From: an uncultured Dysgonomonas sp.
Lineage (GTDB): Bacteria; Bacteroidota; Bacteroidia; Bacteroidales; Dysgonomonadaceae
DNA length: 64,000 nt
Reading direction: 5' to 3'
Assembly: GCF_900079725.1 (NCBI RefSeq)
Contig: NZ_LT599032.1
Coordinates: 1,234,871 to 1,298,870 of the forward strand
Numbering within the stretch: position 1 is the stretch's first letter; every line of letters begins with the position of its first letter. The notes under the pieces were generated by a model, which saw only the letters and a program-made list of their open reading frames with translations, was not told where the DNA came from and did not search any database. A program made the position numbers and the translations under genes. Positions 7,501 to 16,378 of this stretch are shown here, piece after piece.

Positions 7501-8934
7501 CTAAAAATTGAAATAGATAAAAGCTCCCACCTTCGAAAAATGAATCACAGCTATTGAAAACAGAACAGCTGACAATATAGCGATTTTCGGTTTCGGTTTG
7601 AACTCATTATACAAATCGATACTATTTTTCGGAAACAGGAATACAAAATAAGACACTATCAGAAGAATGCCAATTACAAATATCGATTGCATAATATCCG
7701 GATAAGCCAAGGTAGTATTGAATGCCAGATGTGAAATTCCGTCAAATGAAATTACATCGGGGATGTACATCGTTTTCAGCATTATCAGAGCATCACTCAC
7801 TGTCCACGAACGGAAAAGTACCAATGCAGAACTTACAAACAGGAAAGTAAAGAAAATCCTTATCAAGTCAGGTATCTTATCCAGTTGCTTGCCAAATATC
7901 TTCTCAAATACACGGACAAGCCCGTGTAACGAGCCCCATAGTACAAACGTCCATGCAGCCCCGTGCCAGAGCCCGCTGACGAAAAACACCGCAAAAAGGT
8001 TGAAACAGGTACGGGCATACCCTTTCCTGTTACCTCCCAGTGGAATATAAATAAGAACAAACAAGGATCGCCCAAGTGTTATATGCCATCGTTTCCAAAA
8101 TTCGGTAATACTTTTCGACTTATATGGTGAATAAAAGTTCACCGGCAGGTTTATATTGAACATTTTGCCCAAACCTATTGCCATATCGGAATAGCCGCTA
8201 AAGTCAAAGAACAACTGGAATGTATAGGCCAAAGAACCGAGCCATGCACTGGCAAAAGTCAGGTGATTGGGATCAAAAAAAGCATTCCCCGAAAAAATAC
8301 TCAACGTATCGGCTACAACAGCCTTTTTGAAAAGACCTATGATAAATATAAATAAGCCCTGAGTAAAATTATCTATATTGAAGAAACGATTTTTATCATC
8401 CTGATATTGAGTCATCACATCTTGAGAAAAGACGATAGGCCCCGCTACCAACTGAGGAAAAAAGGTTATAAAAAGAACATAGTCCAATACTCCCGGTACT
8501 TTTTCCTGTCTCTTATTCACGCTTATAAGGTATGCTATCTGCTGGAAGGTAAAGAAGCTGATCCCTAGTGGCAATATGATCTGTTTGAGGACAAAACCAG
8601 TATCAAACAAGGTATTGATATTATCCAGAAAGAAATTATAGTATTTGTAATATCCCAGTAAACAAACATTAAACAGAACTCCGGTAACAAAACAGGCTTT
8701 TCTAAAAAGAGGTTTTACGGAATTCTGTACCCCTGTTGCCATTATGTAGTTGACAGATATGGAAATAAGAATCAGCCATACATAAGAAATATGGTTATAC
8801 CCATAAAATACTAATGATGCGAATATAAGAAGTAAATGCTGTATCTTCCGGGATACATATCGCGACATGCCGAAATAAAGAATCAATACTACCGGCAAAA
8901 AGACAAGAGTGAATATATATGTGGAAAATATCAT
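7501..8934 (-). CDS. MBOAT O-acyltransferase (AlgI/DltB-like)
   Basis: A 477-residue polytopic membrane protein with about 11-12 hydrophobic segments. The signature FWKRWHITLGRS (279-290, with H284) and the invariant histidine H324 in SGLWHGAAWT place it in the membrane-bound O-acyltransferase family of the AlgI type. It would draw an acyl group, usually acetyl, from the cytosol for transfer to a polysaccharide. It lies within the glycan operon, 16 bases after a GT2-like gene and 6 bases before the SGNH partner. Length and motif order are normal. Confidence 0.9.
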   Translation of the reverse strand: MIFSTYIFTLVFLPVVLILYFGMSRYVSRKIQHLLLIFASLVFYGYNHISYVWLILISISVNYIMATGVQNSVKPLFRKACFVTGVLFNVCLLGYYKYYNFFLDNINTLFDTGFVLKQIILPLGISFFTFQQIAYLISVNKRQEKVPGVLDYVLFITFFPQLVAGPIVFSQDVMTQYQDDKNRFFNIDNFTQGLFIFIIGLFKKAVVADTLSIFSGNAFFDPNHLTFASAWLGSLAYTFQLFFDFSGYSDMAIGLGKMFNINLPVNFYSPYKSKSITEFWKRWHITLGRSLFVLIYIPLGGNRKGYARTCFNLFAVFFVSGLWHGAAWTFVLWGSLHGLVRVFEKIFGKQLDKIPDLIRIFFTFLFVSSALVLFRSWTVSDALIMLKTMYIPDVISFDGISHLAFNTTLAYPDIMQSIFVIGILLIVSYFVFLFPKNSIDLYNEFKPKPKIAILSAVLFSIAVIHFSKVGAFIYFNF

Positions 8935-8950
8935 AAATAAGAAAAATCGC

Positions 8951-9784
8951 TTACTCTATAATTTTGTATGTTTTTTTACTGTACCAGCTACGTTTTACAA
9001 AACACTTGCTCAGTCCTATCCAGAAGTTCATCTTAAAGCGGTTCCAGGCCTTATTTCCGGATTTTACCTGCGAAAAGTAATCTACATCGGCCAGAATATT
9101 AAAATAACGTTTCTTCTGCTCCATTCCACCTTTAAGAAACTCGATATGATGAGTCACTGTCCTTGATTTTGGGAATACATAAAAACGTCCTTCTTTTATA
9201 TTGGGTACATATGGATAGCTATATCGAATATAGCTGGGTACATGTACCGGCATATTCTCTCTTATCCATATAAATCCAGCATTCGTATCTCGTAAAAAGT
9301 TTGTGATATGACATTCCGGAAAAAGTTCAAAGTCAAATATTCCGGGGTTATCTTTTATATATTTCGTTTTTATAATTGCAAAGTCTGTAGCCAAAGCATA
9401 GTACTTATCATACCAGTCGGCACTGGCCCATACTGCATCGTTCTTCCCAGACAACAATTCCGTATATTTAGACTGGATGCTATCCCCATACACCCATGTA
9501 TCGGCCTCCAGTATCAGTGTATATTTACATTCCTCAGGGATATGCTTCGCCCCTTCCATCAGCAGTTGGGAATTGCCTTTCCTATGCCCTGCATTTTCTT
9601 CAAGAATTACCAGCTTATCTATATGAGGAATAGATTGGGGTAAAATATCGTACCCGTTTTTCTTCCCGTTACTTACAACTATAATATAATAATCATTCTC
9701 TTTCCATGTATCGGAAATAATCTGAAGATTATATTTCAAATCCTCGATTCTATCGTAAACACGTATAAGAACAGCTATCTTCAT
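8951..9784 (-). CDS. GT2-like (GT-A fold) glycosyltransferase
   Basis: A 277-residue protein whose first 100 residues show a GT-A nucleotide-sugar fold: MKIAVLIRVYDR at the start, IIVVSNG (34-40), and the acidic LEADTW block (92-97, E93 and D95) at the DXD position. The C-terminal half has many aromatics (IRYSYPYVPN) and a basic tail. It has no membrane span. It is in the operon, 5 bases after the heptose kinase gene. The fold call is reasonable, but the DXD is not canonical and the donor and acceptor are unknown. GDP-heptose made by the neighbouring genes is a plausible donor, by position only. Confidence 0.65.
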   Translation of the reverse strand: MKIAVLIRVYDRIEDLKYNLQIISDTWKENDYYIIVVSNGKKNGYDILPQSIPHIDKLVILEENAGHRKGNSQLLMEGAKHIPEECKYTLILEADTWVYGDSIQSKYTELLSGKNDAVWASADWYDKYYALATDFAIIKTKYIKDNPGIFDFELFPECHITNFLRDTNAGFIWIRENMPVHVPSYIRYSYPYVPNIKEGRFYVFPKSRTVTHHIEFLKGGMEQKKRYFNILADVDYFSQVKSGNKAWNRFKMNFWIGLSKCFVKRSWYSKKTYKIIE

Positions 9785-9789
9785 TCTGT

Positions 9790-10818
9790 TTATTTTGTGT
9801 GCCAGGTTTCCAATCCTTTTTTAGTAAAGGAATACTGCTGTACTCTCCCCCCAAGGCTTTCCAAAGCTTTGGAGACTGCAAACCGGGTATTGCCAGGACA
9901 ATAAAAAAAGACATAACCACCTCCGCCCGCACCGGATATCTTTCCACCCGATGAGCCTGCTTTTATAGCCGTGTTATATATCTCTTCAAACAATGGGGTC
10001 GATATACCGTCTGCCATTTCCTTCTTATATGTCCATCCACGATGCAGGATATGTCCTATTTCGTCAAGGTTATTTTTAAGAACGGCCTCTTTTATCTCAT
10101 ATGCCTGATTCTTTATCTGATGCATCGCCTCTATCGACTTTGCCTTTTGTTCTTTTACATTCTTTTGCTGTTTCTCTATTATATCGCCCGAATTACGGCC
10201 TGTGTTGGTATAATAAAGCAACATATTATTTGACAATTCATTTATTGTCTCGTTACGTATCCGCAACGGATTTACAATAACTTTATCATCAGAGTAAAAC
10301 TCCATAAAGTTGAATCCTCCGAATGCGGCCGCATACTGGTCCTGCTTTCCTCCGGCTTGTTTCAGGTCGGCACGTTCGATAAGATAAGCCAGATACGCCA
10401 GATCGTATTCACCCAAAGGCAATGTAAGCCATTCTGCATATGCCCCTAATATGGCAACGGCTAATGTTGAAGATGTTCCCAACCCCGATCCAAAAGGAAC
10501 CTCCAAAGCACAAGTAAGAGTAAAAGATAATGGTTTGTGTATAAAATCTTTCACTACCCTGTTGTAAATACCTTTCATGAGATCCGCTTTGTCATTCAAT
10601 ATGGGAAGTTCCAAAGATGCATCAAACACATATTCCTCATTATTCTGAGGTATACGAAATACAATCTTATTATCGGTACGAGGCTCTATATTAGCGTATG
10701 CATAGAGACTAATAGTAGCATTGAGTATGCAGCCCCCATACAGATCCGAATATGGAGAAACATCCGTTCCCCCGCCTGCTAATCCTAATCTGAAAGGCGC
10801 CTTACTTCTTACAATCAT
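9790..10818 (-). CDS. hddA: D-glycero-alpha-D-manno-heptose 7-phosphate kinase
   Basis: A 342-residue GHMP-superfamily kinase. The N-terminal APFRLGLAGGGTDVSPY (7-23), the glycine-rich ATP loop PFGSGLGTSSTLA (108-120) and the C-terminal GKISGAGGGGY block (about 293-303) are all present. The N-terminal block is typical of HddA and related fucokinase-like enzymes. HddA phosphorylates heptose 7-phosphate at C1 to give the alpha-1,7-bisphosphate in GDP-heptose synthesis. The assignment is supported by gmhB 14 bases upstream and hddC before that, the canonical trio in transcription order hddC-gmhB-hddA. The isomerase GmhA needed for the first step is not in this window. Confidence 0.88.
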   Translation of the reverse strand: MIVRSKAPFRLGLAGGGTDVSPYSDLYGGCILNATISLYAYANIEPRTDNKIVFRIPQNNEEYVFDASLELPILNDKADLMKGIYNRVVKDFIHKPLSFTLTCALEVPFGSGLGTSSTLAVAILGAYAEWLTLPLGEYDLAYLAYLIERADLKQAGGKQDQYAAAFGGFNFMEFYSDDKVIVNPLRIRNETINELSNNMLLYYTNTGRNSGDIIEKQQKNVKEQKAKSIEAMHQIKNQAYEIKEAVLKNNLDEIGHILHRGWTYKKEMADGISTPLFEEIYNTAIKAGSSGGKISGAGGGGYVFFYCPGNTRFAVSKALESLGGRVQQYSFTKKGLETWHTK

Positions 10819-10832
10819 GGCCGGATTTTTTA

Positions 10833-11378
10833 TTATTTTGTAAAATCAACTGCAAACTTATACAGATTTTCGTAATAAGCATTTACAGTCTCATATATTT
10901 TATGTTCTTTTTTATATTTATCACCTACCAATACAGTTAACATCCCCAGCTTATTACCAAACTCAATATCAGATTTGCTGTTACCCACCATTATCGATTG
11001 GGCAAAGTCAACTACAGGATAATCCCGCTGAATCTGGAAAGCCATACCTACATTCGGTTTTCGGTTTATAGCCGCAGAATCCAAATCGGTACAAAAGTAT
11101 ATACGGGTAATACTGCCTCCGCATTTTTCTATCTCATGTAACATATCACTGTGTACATGTTCCAGATCGGACAGGGACATTACATTTCGCCCTACTCCTC
11201 TTTGGTTTGTTACAACAAATATATAATCAAAAGCCTGAGATAACAGTGCTATTGCCTTTAATGAATCTTTTTCGAAGACAAACTCAGATGTATTTTTTAC
11301 ATAATCACCGGGACGTTCCACATTGATTACACCATCTCTGTCTAAGAAAAGGTATTTATATTCCTTCAAATTATCCAT
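10833..11378 (-). CDS. gmhB: D-glycero-D-manno-heptose-1,7-bisphosphate 7-phosphatase
   Basis: A 181-residue HAD phosphatase. Motif I is FLDRDGVIN with nucleophile D13 and acid/base D15, motif II is VVTNQRG, the motif III lysine is in NRKPNVGM, and motif IV is GNSKSDIEFG. It would remove the C7 phosphate from heptose bisphosphate. The Zn-binding Cys/His loop of classical GmhB (CxH followed by CxC before the RKP) is reduced here to a single Cys in FCTDLD, so the metal site seems lost. It sits between hddC (18 bases) and hddA (14 bases), so the alpha-bisphosphate of the GDP branch is the expected substrate, as reported for the Bacteroides enzyme. Confidence 0.85.
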   Translation of the reverse strand: MDNLKEYKYLFLDRDGVINVERPGDYVKNTSEFVFEKDSLKAIALLSQAFDYIFVVTNQRGVGRNVMSLSDLEHVHSDMLHEIEKCGGSITRIYFCTDLDSAAINRKPNVGMAFQIQRDYPVVDFAQSIMVGNSKSDIEFGNKLGMLTVLVGDKYKKEHKIYETVNAYYENLYKFAVDFTK

Positions 11379-11396
11379 TTTTCTTTTTCACCTCTC

Positions 11397-12092
11397 CTAT
11401 TTCTTCGAAAAATCCACATTCGCCTTTTCGAAATCGGAAGGTATTCCTATATCTATAAAGTAGTTATCTTGAGGACAACCATATATATTTAAATCGCCGA
11501 GGTGTGACTCCATTATATCTTTTTCAAAAGAAAATTTTTCAGGCAAAGATAATCTGGTAAACAGGTTCTTTGCTACTATATATACACCTCCGTTAATCAG
11601 TCCCTGTTTCTTATACTGCTTTTCACTAAAACAGATAATACGCTCACTATCATCCAGCTCTACCGAACCGTATCTATCAAAGTCCGCCATTGGCTTAAGA
11701 GCCACCGACAGATCGGCCCCATGGCTCTTATGAAAATCCAAAAACAGCCCGGAGTCGATATCAAAAAATGTATCACCGTTTATAACGAAGGCTTCTTCTC
11801 CTTTTACTTTTCCGAATGCCAACTTTATAGCCCCGCCTGTACCTAAAGGATATTCCTCTACTACATATGAAATTTCGAAAGGCCTGTTTTGTGTTTCAAG
11901 CCAATTGATAACAATATCAGATTTATAACCTAATGACAATATCAGATGATCGAATTTCTCATTAGCTGCATAATCAAATAAGTATTGTAAAAATGGTTTT
12001 CCGGCAACTTCGGCCATGCATTTAGGTACATCGCTCACAACGGACTGCAAACGTGTACCAAAGCCTCCTGCCAAAATAATACACTCTTTCAT
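11397..12092 (-). CDS. hddC: D-glycero-alpha-D-manno-heptose 1-phosphate guanylyltransferase
   Basis: A 231-residue sugar-1-phosphate nucleotidyltransferase. The signature ILAGGFGTRL (6-15), then VPKCMAEVAGKPF (22-34), the base and ribose region EYPLGTGGA (80-88) and the metal Asp of INGDTFF (105-111, D107) are present, as are the later GGVYI and NYFIDIGIPSDF blocks. Together with adjacent gmhB and hddA this matches HddC, which makes GDP-heptose from GTP. Without the context it could be called a generic NTP transferase. It follows a 91-base gap after the Wzy-like gene. That gap holds nothing I can name. Confidence 0.85.
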   Translation of the reverse strand: MKECIILAGGFGTRLQSVVSDVPKCMAEVAGKPFLQYLFDYAANEKFDHLILSLGYKSDIVINWLETQNRPFEISYVVEEYPLGTGGAIKLAFGKVKGEEAFVINGDTFFDIDSGLFLDFHKSHGADLSVALKPMADFDRYGSVELDDSERIICFSEKQYKKQGLINGGVYIVAKNLFTRLSLPEKFSFEKDIMESHLGDLNIYGCPQDNYFIDIGIPSDFEKANVDFSKK

Positions 12093-12183
12093 TATTTTTT
12101 ATTTAAAGTCTCCGACTTATTTATTATTTTTTCATGTATGGCGGCCACTGTAAGATGTGACCAATACTTTAATTACAAACTAC

Positions 12184-13473
12184 TCATAGCATATCCGTTC
12201 CCCTGCCTCTTCGTTTCTTTTCATTTCTGAAACTAGCCAGGGTCCTCGTTCCTATATTACGGCTTGGTATATAGATATAATATTTATAGAACATAAAATA
12301 GAAGAAGAACAGATATATAATAAGATTCAGATCGACCCATCCTTTCACATTTAAACCTAAGGAATAGACAATTATCGCCGCCGACATCAGGTTTACCGCC
12401 CAGTCTTTAGTCATATAAATCCTGGCCACCAACATAGCAAAACAATAGAAATAGATAGTACCGGGAACCCCTACCCAAAAAAGCATTCGCGAGTATCCGA
12501 CATCTGTGCCAAAGAAAGACATCCTTCCCGAACCAAAAATAAGAGTATCCAAATCTTTGGGAATCTGAAACATTTCCTCCAAGCCGTTAGATGAGCGTGT
12601 TTCCAGTTTACCAGTTCTTATAAAGTTGGTAAACAATTCAAATGCCCAATCGGAAAAATGGGGGAAATAAAACATCGCGAAAATATATCCTCCGGCCATC
12701 ATAAAAATGGAAGAAATCAGAAATATCTTCGCCTGCTTTCTCTCCGATTTATTATCCCACAGGTATAAAATTCCGATAACAGCCAAGCCGACAGCAGCCC
12801 CGATAACTGTTGTTCGAGCCATAAACAGACCTATATAGAAGGTAAAAACATATAGCAGGGCTAATGCAATAAATCCTTTATTGTTTAATTTCAGTCTCAT
12901 TAGCAAATAGGAAATTACAATAAGTCCTATACCGCTTATGACCCCTGCTCCAAAGAAGGCGATACCATACCCCATAAGTCGCTGACTTCCTCCTTCTTCC
13001 ATAACATCTTCTGTATATTCGGCCTGCATCTGTATAGAAAAGAAAAAATCATGTATAGCATCACTCTGATTCATACCGAATGTGATCAGTGCCTGCAATC
13101 CTATAGCTGCGGCAATATACAGTAGAACTGTATTGAACGAGGGTTTCTTATGTATCTTATATATAGAAAAAATAACCAGATATGCCGAAAAGAACCATGC
13201 TATCTGACTTCTGATATAGCCAAATGTATAAGGGTCACTCATATTATTCAGCCAGCCCGAAGTGTAAAATATAAAAAGCATGACAAGCAGGCCGGCTATA
13301 ACATACACCACCTCCCTGAATGGGAAATTATGATAAGCATATAGCCCCAGCCCCAATACTCCTGATAAGAGAATAAAGGAAGAACCCCGTACGTCAAGTG
13401 CCTGCGGATATATGAAGTAAAACGTCAATATCAACGGCAAAAACATCGGAATAATCTGCTTTAGCTTGGACAT
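12184..13473 (-). CDS. O-antigen polymerase/ligase-like membrane protein (Wzy/WaaL type)
   Basis: A 429-residue integral membrane protein with about 10-12 hydrophobic segments and one large loop near residues 270-330, the topology of Wzy polymerases and WaaL ligases. The loop carries TRSSNGLEEM and FGSGRMSFFG, similar to the short R-x-x-G and GxG features common in this group. It would polymerise repeat units or ligate glycan on the periplasmic face. It lies 3 bases after a GT2 gene in the glycan operon. A polymerase role is more likely than ligase because it is embedded with glycosyltransferases, but the two cannot be separated by sequence alone. Confidence 0.7.
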   Translation of the reverse strand: MSKLKQIIPMFLPLILTFYFIYPQALDVRGSSFILLSGVLGLGLYAYHNFPFREVVYVIAGLLVMLFIFYTSGWLNNMSDPYTFGYIRSQIAWFFSAYLVIFSIYKIHKKPSFNTVLLYIAAAIGLQALITFGMNQSDAIHDFFFSIQMQAEYTEDVMEEGGSQRLMGYGIAFFGAGVISGIGLIVISYLLMRLKLNNKGFIALALLYVFTFYIGLFMARTTVIGAAVGLAVIGILYLWDNKSERKQAKIFLISSIFMMAGGYIFAMFYFPHFSDWAFELFTNFIRTGKLETRSSNGLEEMFQIPKDLDTLIFGSGRMSFFGTDVGYSRMLFWVGVPGTIYFYCFAMLVARIYMTKDWAVNLMSAAIIVYSLGLNVKGWVDLNLIIYLFFFYFMFYKYYIYIPSRNIGTRTLASFRNEKKRRGRGTDML

Positions 13474-13476
13474 ATA

Positions 13477-14541
13477 TTACCTGAATACAAATTTGTAAAT
13501 AAGCGACTTTCTATATTTGAGTTTAAAAGTACACTTTGTGTAAAGAATAGCAAAATCTCTTGAGGTATAATTCTCTTCCTTATACAAAGGAGACTCTTTC
13601 AACCTGCGAAGCACCTTCAATCCCAGGCGCGAGTTTGCACATAACCGGAGCCAGTGAACTGATAGCATGCGCTCAAGATATGCCGCATCGCAAAATGGCT
13701 TCTCCCTGTTTATCCGAATCAAAGAAAGCATAAACTCTTCACATTGATCTAAATACCTGAAAGATGAATGCAGAGGTACACATTCGGCTACGGATGAATA
13801 TATTTCCAGAAAATCACCGTCTGTAGGTAAGCCTAAACGGAAACAATGAATTTTAAAAACTTTTTTCTTGTTATCAGTCTGTAATTCTTCATTTAATGAC
13901 GACACCTGATGTTGGTGAACACGATACAAAAGAAGAGGTTCACCGATATTAGCGAGTTTCGTTTTATACATAGCCTTAGACCATAGAGCATAATCTTCGA
14001 CATGAAGATACTCAGTCTCGAAACTCAGGCCTAATTCTGTAAACAGACGTTTGCGGATCATTACTGCCGGATGGCAAATGCCGGATTTAAACAGCAAATA
14101 TGCCCTTAATTCTTCATCCTTCAGAGGGCTGTGGTGCAAATCCCGTTTACCGGGATTTTCTGTTCTGAAAGCATAAAAAAGTGTACTTACAATATCATGT
14201 TCTTTGTTATTCTCCAAAAATGCGACTTCCTTCTCTATACGGGTAGGCAAAGCTATATCATCTGCATCCATACGCGCGATGTATTCACCTTTGCAGAGAC
14301 TGACTCCTTTATTCAGGGTTTTTATAAGCTTCAGATTTTCTTCATTTTCTACAACCGTTATCCGGGAATCCTTTTCGGCTAAGCCATGTAATATCCGGCC
14401 GGTATTGTCTGTAGAACAATCATTAATTGCTACAATCTGCAAATCGGCATATGTCTGATTCAGAATCGAATTCATCGATTCTTCCACATACTTTTCCACA
14501 TTGTAACAAGGCATCAATACCGAGACCAGAGGCTTGTTCAT
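13477..14541 (-). CDS. GT2-family glycosyltransferase
   Basis: A 354-residue enzyme with a standard GT-A domain: VSVLMPCYNVEKY (6-18), INDCSTDNT (39-47) and the DXD-type metal site ARMDADD (89-95). Later HVEDYALW is the conserved ED region holding the likely catalytic base. The C-terminal 120 residues are basic and aromatic with no membrane span. Its start overlaps the stop of the upstream GT4 gene in an ATGA arrangement, which implies translational coupling. It builds a surface glycan from nucleotide sugars at the inner membrane. The sugar is unknown. Confidence 0.9.
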   Translation of the reverse strand: MNKPLVSVLMPCYNVEKYVEESMNSILNQTYADLQIVAINDCSTDNTGRILHGLAEKDSRITVVENEENLKLIKTLNKGVSLCKGEYIARMDADDIALPTRIEKEVAFLENNKEHDIVSTLFYAFRTENPGKRDLHHSPLKDEELRAYLLFKSGICHPAVMIRKRLFTELGLSFETEYLHVEDYALWSKAMYKTKLANIGEPLLLYRVHQHQVSSLNEELQTDNKKKVFKIHCFRLGLPTDGDFLEIYSSVAECVPLHSSFRYLDQCEEFMLSLIRINREKPFCDAAYLERMLSVHWLRLCANSRLGLKVLRRLKESPLYKEENYTSRDFAILYTKCTFKLKYRKSLIYKFVFR

Positions 14542-15602
14542 TTTTTATTTGCAACGATTGCGTTAAAGACGGATTTATATCCATCTACCATTTTTTCGAT
14601 TGTAAAGTTAGCAAGATATGATTCTCTTGCATGTATTGACATGCTTTTTTTTATATTTTCGTCCGAAAAGATATATTCTATCTTCTCAGTAAAGAGGTTT
14701 ACATCATTATCTACAGCGAATCCGTTTTTACCGTCAAGAACTTCGGTTATACCTCCCACAGCCGACGCGACCACCGGGACTCCGAAAGCCAATGCTTCTA
14801 ACAGGGACATAGGTAACCCTTCGTAGTTGGACGGTAGTATAAACAAATCTGCATATTTCAGGTAGGAGCATGCCAGATGCGTCTCTCCTAAACAGAAAAC
14901 ATTGGAAGGTACGCCATGCATCTCTGTTTTATTTCCAATCCATACAAACGCGTATTGCGGCATCTGTTTTGCTATATCCAGAAAGAGTTCGAACTTTTTC
15001 TGTTTCGAAATACGGGATATACACATTACTATTTTGGAATAGGATGATTTCAATCTGTCCAGTTCAGTTGTAATCCGGTCCTTTATTTCAATTTGCTCCA
15101 GATACTGATCCGTAACGCCATTGTATATACATTCTACATTCTTATAAATACCTTCCTCACGCATGCTATCTACGTCGTATTGGCTGACTCCTATTATTCG
15201 ATATACACTGTTTCTGAGAAAACGTTCGACAACCAGAAACCGATTAAATGCTTTCCGTATCGAGTCAAATCCATGAACCGTATATACTGTCTTTTTACGA
15301 CTGAAGACAATACGTCCCAATACACCCATCTTCGAGGAATGAAGATGTATTACATCGGGATTATATTTGAATCTATAATAATAAAGTTTGAAGAGCAGAC
15401 TTATATCTCTTATCGATACCTCCTTGCGATGATTATTTAATTTTATTTTTGTAAAATTATTTCCTAAAGCGTTCCACGCTTCACCACCACCTCCATATAA
15501 AACAAATAGTTCGTGTTCTGAACTCAAGGTTTTAACCAGATTTGCCACAATCGTCTGCGCTCCCCCATATTCTGAAACTGTTATGATCTGGAAAATCTTC
15601 AT
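14538..15602 (-). CDS. GT4-family glycosyltransferase, first gene of the glycan operon
   Basis: A 354-residue GT-B enzyme. The N-terminal EYGGAQT (11-17) is the acceptor-side glycine loop, and HLHSSKMG, YNGVTD and ISRISKQKKFE mark the linker and donor domain. The EX7E motif is YEGLPMSLLEA, followed by PVVASAVGG. No signal peptide is seen. It is the promoter-proximal gene of the run ending at 5244. A weak -7-like TATCTTTA lies at 15631-15638 on the minus strand, about 30 bases upstream. The stop overlaps the next gene's start. The donor is unknown. Confidence 0.88.
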   Translation of the reverse strand: MKIFQIITVSEYGGAQTIVANLVKTLSSEHELFVLYGGGGEAWNALGNNFTKIKLNNHRKEVSIRDISLLFKLYYYRFKYNPDVIHLHSSKMGVLGRIVFSRKKTVYTVHGFDSIRKAFNRFLVVERFLRNSVYRIIGVSQYDVDSMREEGIYKNVECIYNGVTDQYLEQIEIKDRITTELDRLKSSYSKIVMCISRISKQKKFELFLDIAKQMPQYAFVWIGNKTEMHGVPSNVFCLGETHLACSYLKYADLFILPSNYEGLPMSLLEALAFGVPVVASAVGGITEVLDGKNGFAVDNDVNLFTEKIEYIFSDENIKKSMSIHARESYLANFTIEKMVDGYKSVFNAIVANKK

Positions 15603-15630
15603 TTAATGCTTTGCCTACAATTTTGAATTG

Positions 15631-15638
15631 TAAAGATA
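15631..15638 (-). promoter_or_regulatory. Possible -7 element of the glycan operon
   Basis: TATCTTTA on the minus strand differs at one base from TAnnTTTG and lies 29 bases upstream of the first glycosyltransferase start. No clear -33 TTG is seen. This is the only promoter-like site before the run of genes. Confidence 0.35.
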
Positions 15639-15712
15639 ATAGGAATAATCTATTATTGAGAAAAATATCACTTTTATATATTTTCTTTAATTTATTTTCA
15701 AATCCTTAATTA

Positions 15713-16306
15713 TCAGAGAATCATCTTGCGCCAATTTATATATCCAAAAATAGAAACAATGAAGAAGATGAAAAACAATATACCTGACATAACATCTTGT
15801 TGAATGAACAACAATATACTTGATACTGCGTTAGCCGGTATTACGAGCAACCACTGCTCGGCCCACTTACGGGAGATCATCCACAATGCAACAATATTAA
15901 GCGATGTGGTAATGGCGTCACCGATAGTAATAAAAGACGGATTGTGACTAAATTGTATGAGAATAAAATAAATCAACAGCGAGATAATAACGACACCTAA
16001 AATAATAGGAACAATAAATCGTCTCCCTACATGGGTAATAATCTCCGCTCCCGAATCTTTATCCCTGTTATGCATAATCCATACTATCCAGCCGTAGACA
16101 GAAGCCAAAAAGAAATAGATATAAATCCCCATACTGGCATACAAGCCCGTCTTATAGAATATATAGATATAGAATGCCGCCATAACGATACTTGCAGCCC
16201 ACATCCATACATTTGCCTTGTATTCCAAATACAGGAAAACCAGCCCTATAATTGCGCCGGTTATGCTTACCCAGTTATTTTCTATAAAAGAAAGAATTAT
16301 ATCCAT
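15713..16306 (-). CDS. pnuC: PnuC-family transporter, probable thiamine carrier (PnuT)
   Basis: A 197-residue membrane protein with about seven spans and the aromatic-rich N-terminus and INWRKMIL end common in PnuC proteins, which carry nicotinamide riboside or other vitamin precursors by facilitated diffusion. Here it is the second gene after a TPP riboswitch and a TonB receptor, the arrangement described in Bacteroidetes for the thiamine carrier PnuT. Thiamine is therefore the likely substrate. The usual third member, thiamine pyrophosphokinase, which would trap thiamine inside, does not follow. The next gene is the end of an unrelated glycan operon. Confidence 0.82.
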   Translation of the reverse strand: MDIILSFIENNWVSITGAIIGLVFLYLEYKANVWMWAASIVMAAFYIYIFYKTGLYASMGIYIYFFLASVYGWIVWIMHNRDKDSGAEIITHVGRRFIVPIILGVVIISLLIYFILIQFSHNPSFITIGDAITTSLNIVALWMISRKWAEQWLLVIPANAVSSILLFIQQDVMSGILFFIFFIVSIFGYINWRKMIL

Positions 16307-16324
16307 CGTTATTTTCTAAAATTA

Positions 16325-16359
16325 GCGGAGCATCTCGGTATGGCTATGAGATACTCCGC
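16325..16359 (-). other. Intercistronic hairpin between TonB receptor and PnuC genes
   Basis: GCGGAGTATCTC pairs with GAGATGCTCCGC on the minus strand, a 12-bp stem with one U-G wobble and an 11-base loop, without a clear U-run. It could set the ratio of receptor to carrier by partial termination or by blocking 3' exonucleases. Confidence 0.6.
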
Positions 16360-16378
16360 CGTTATTATTACATTTCTA

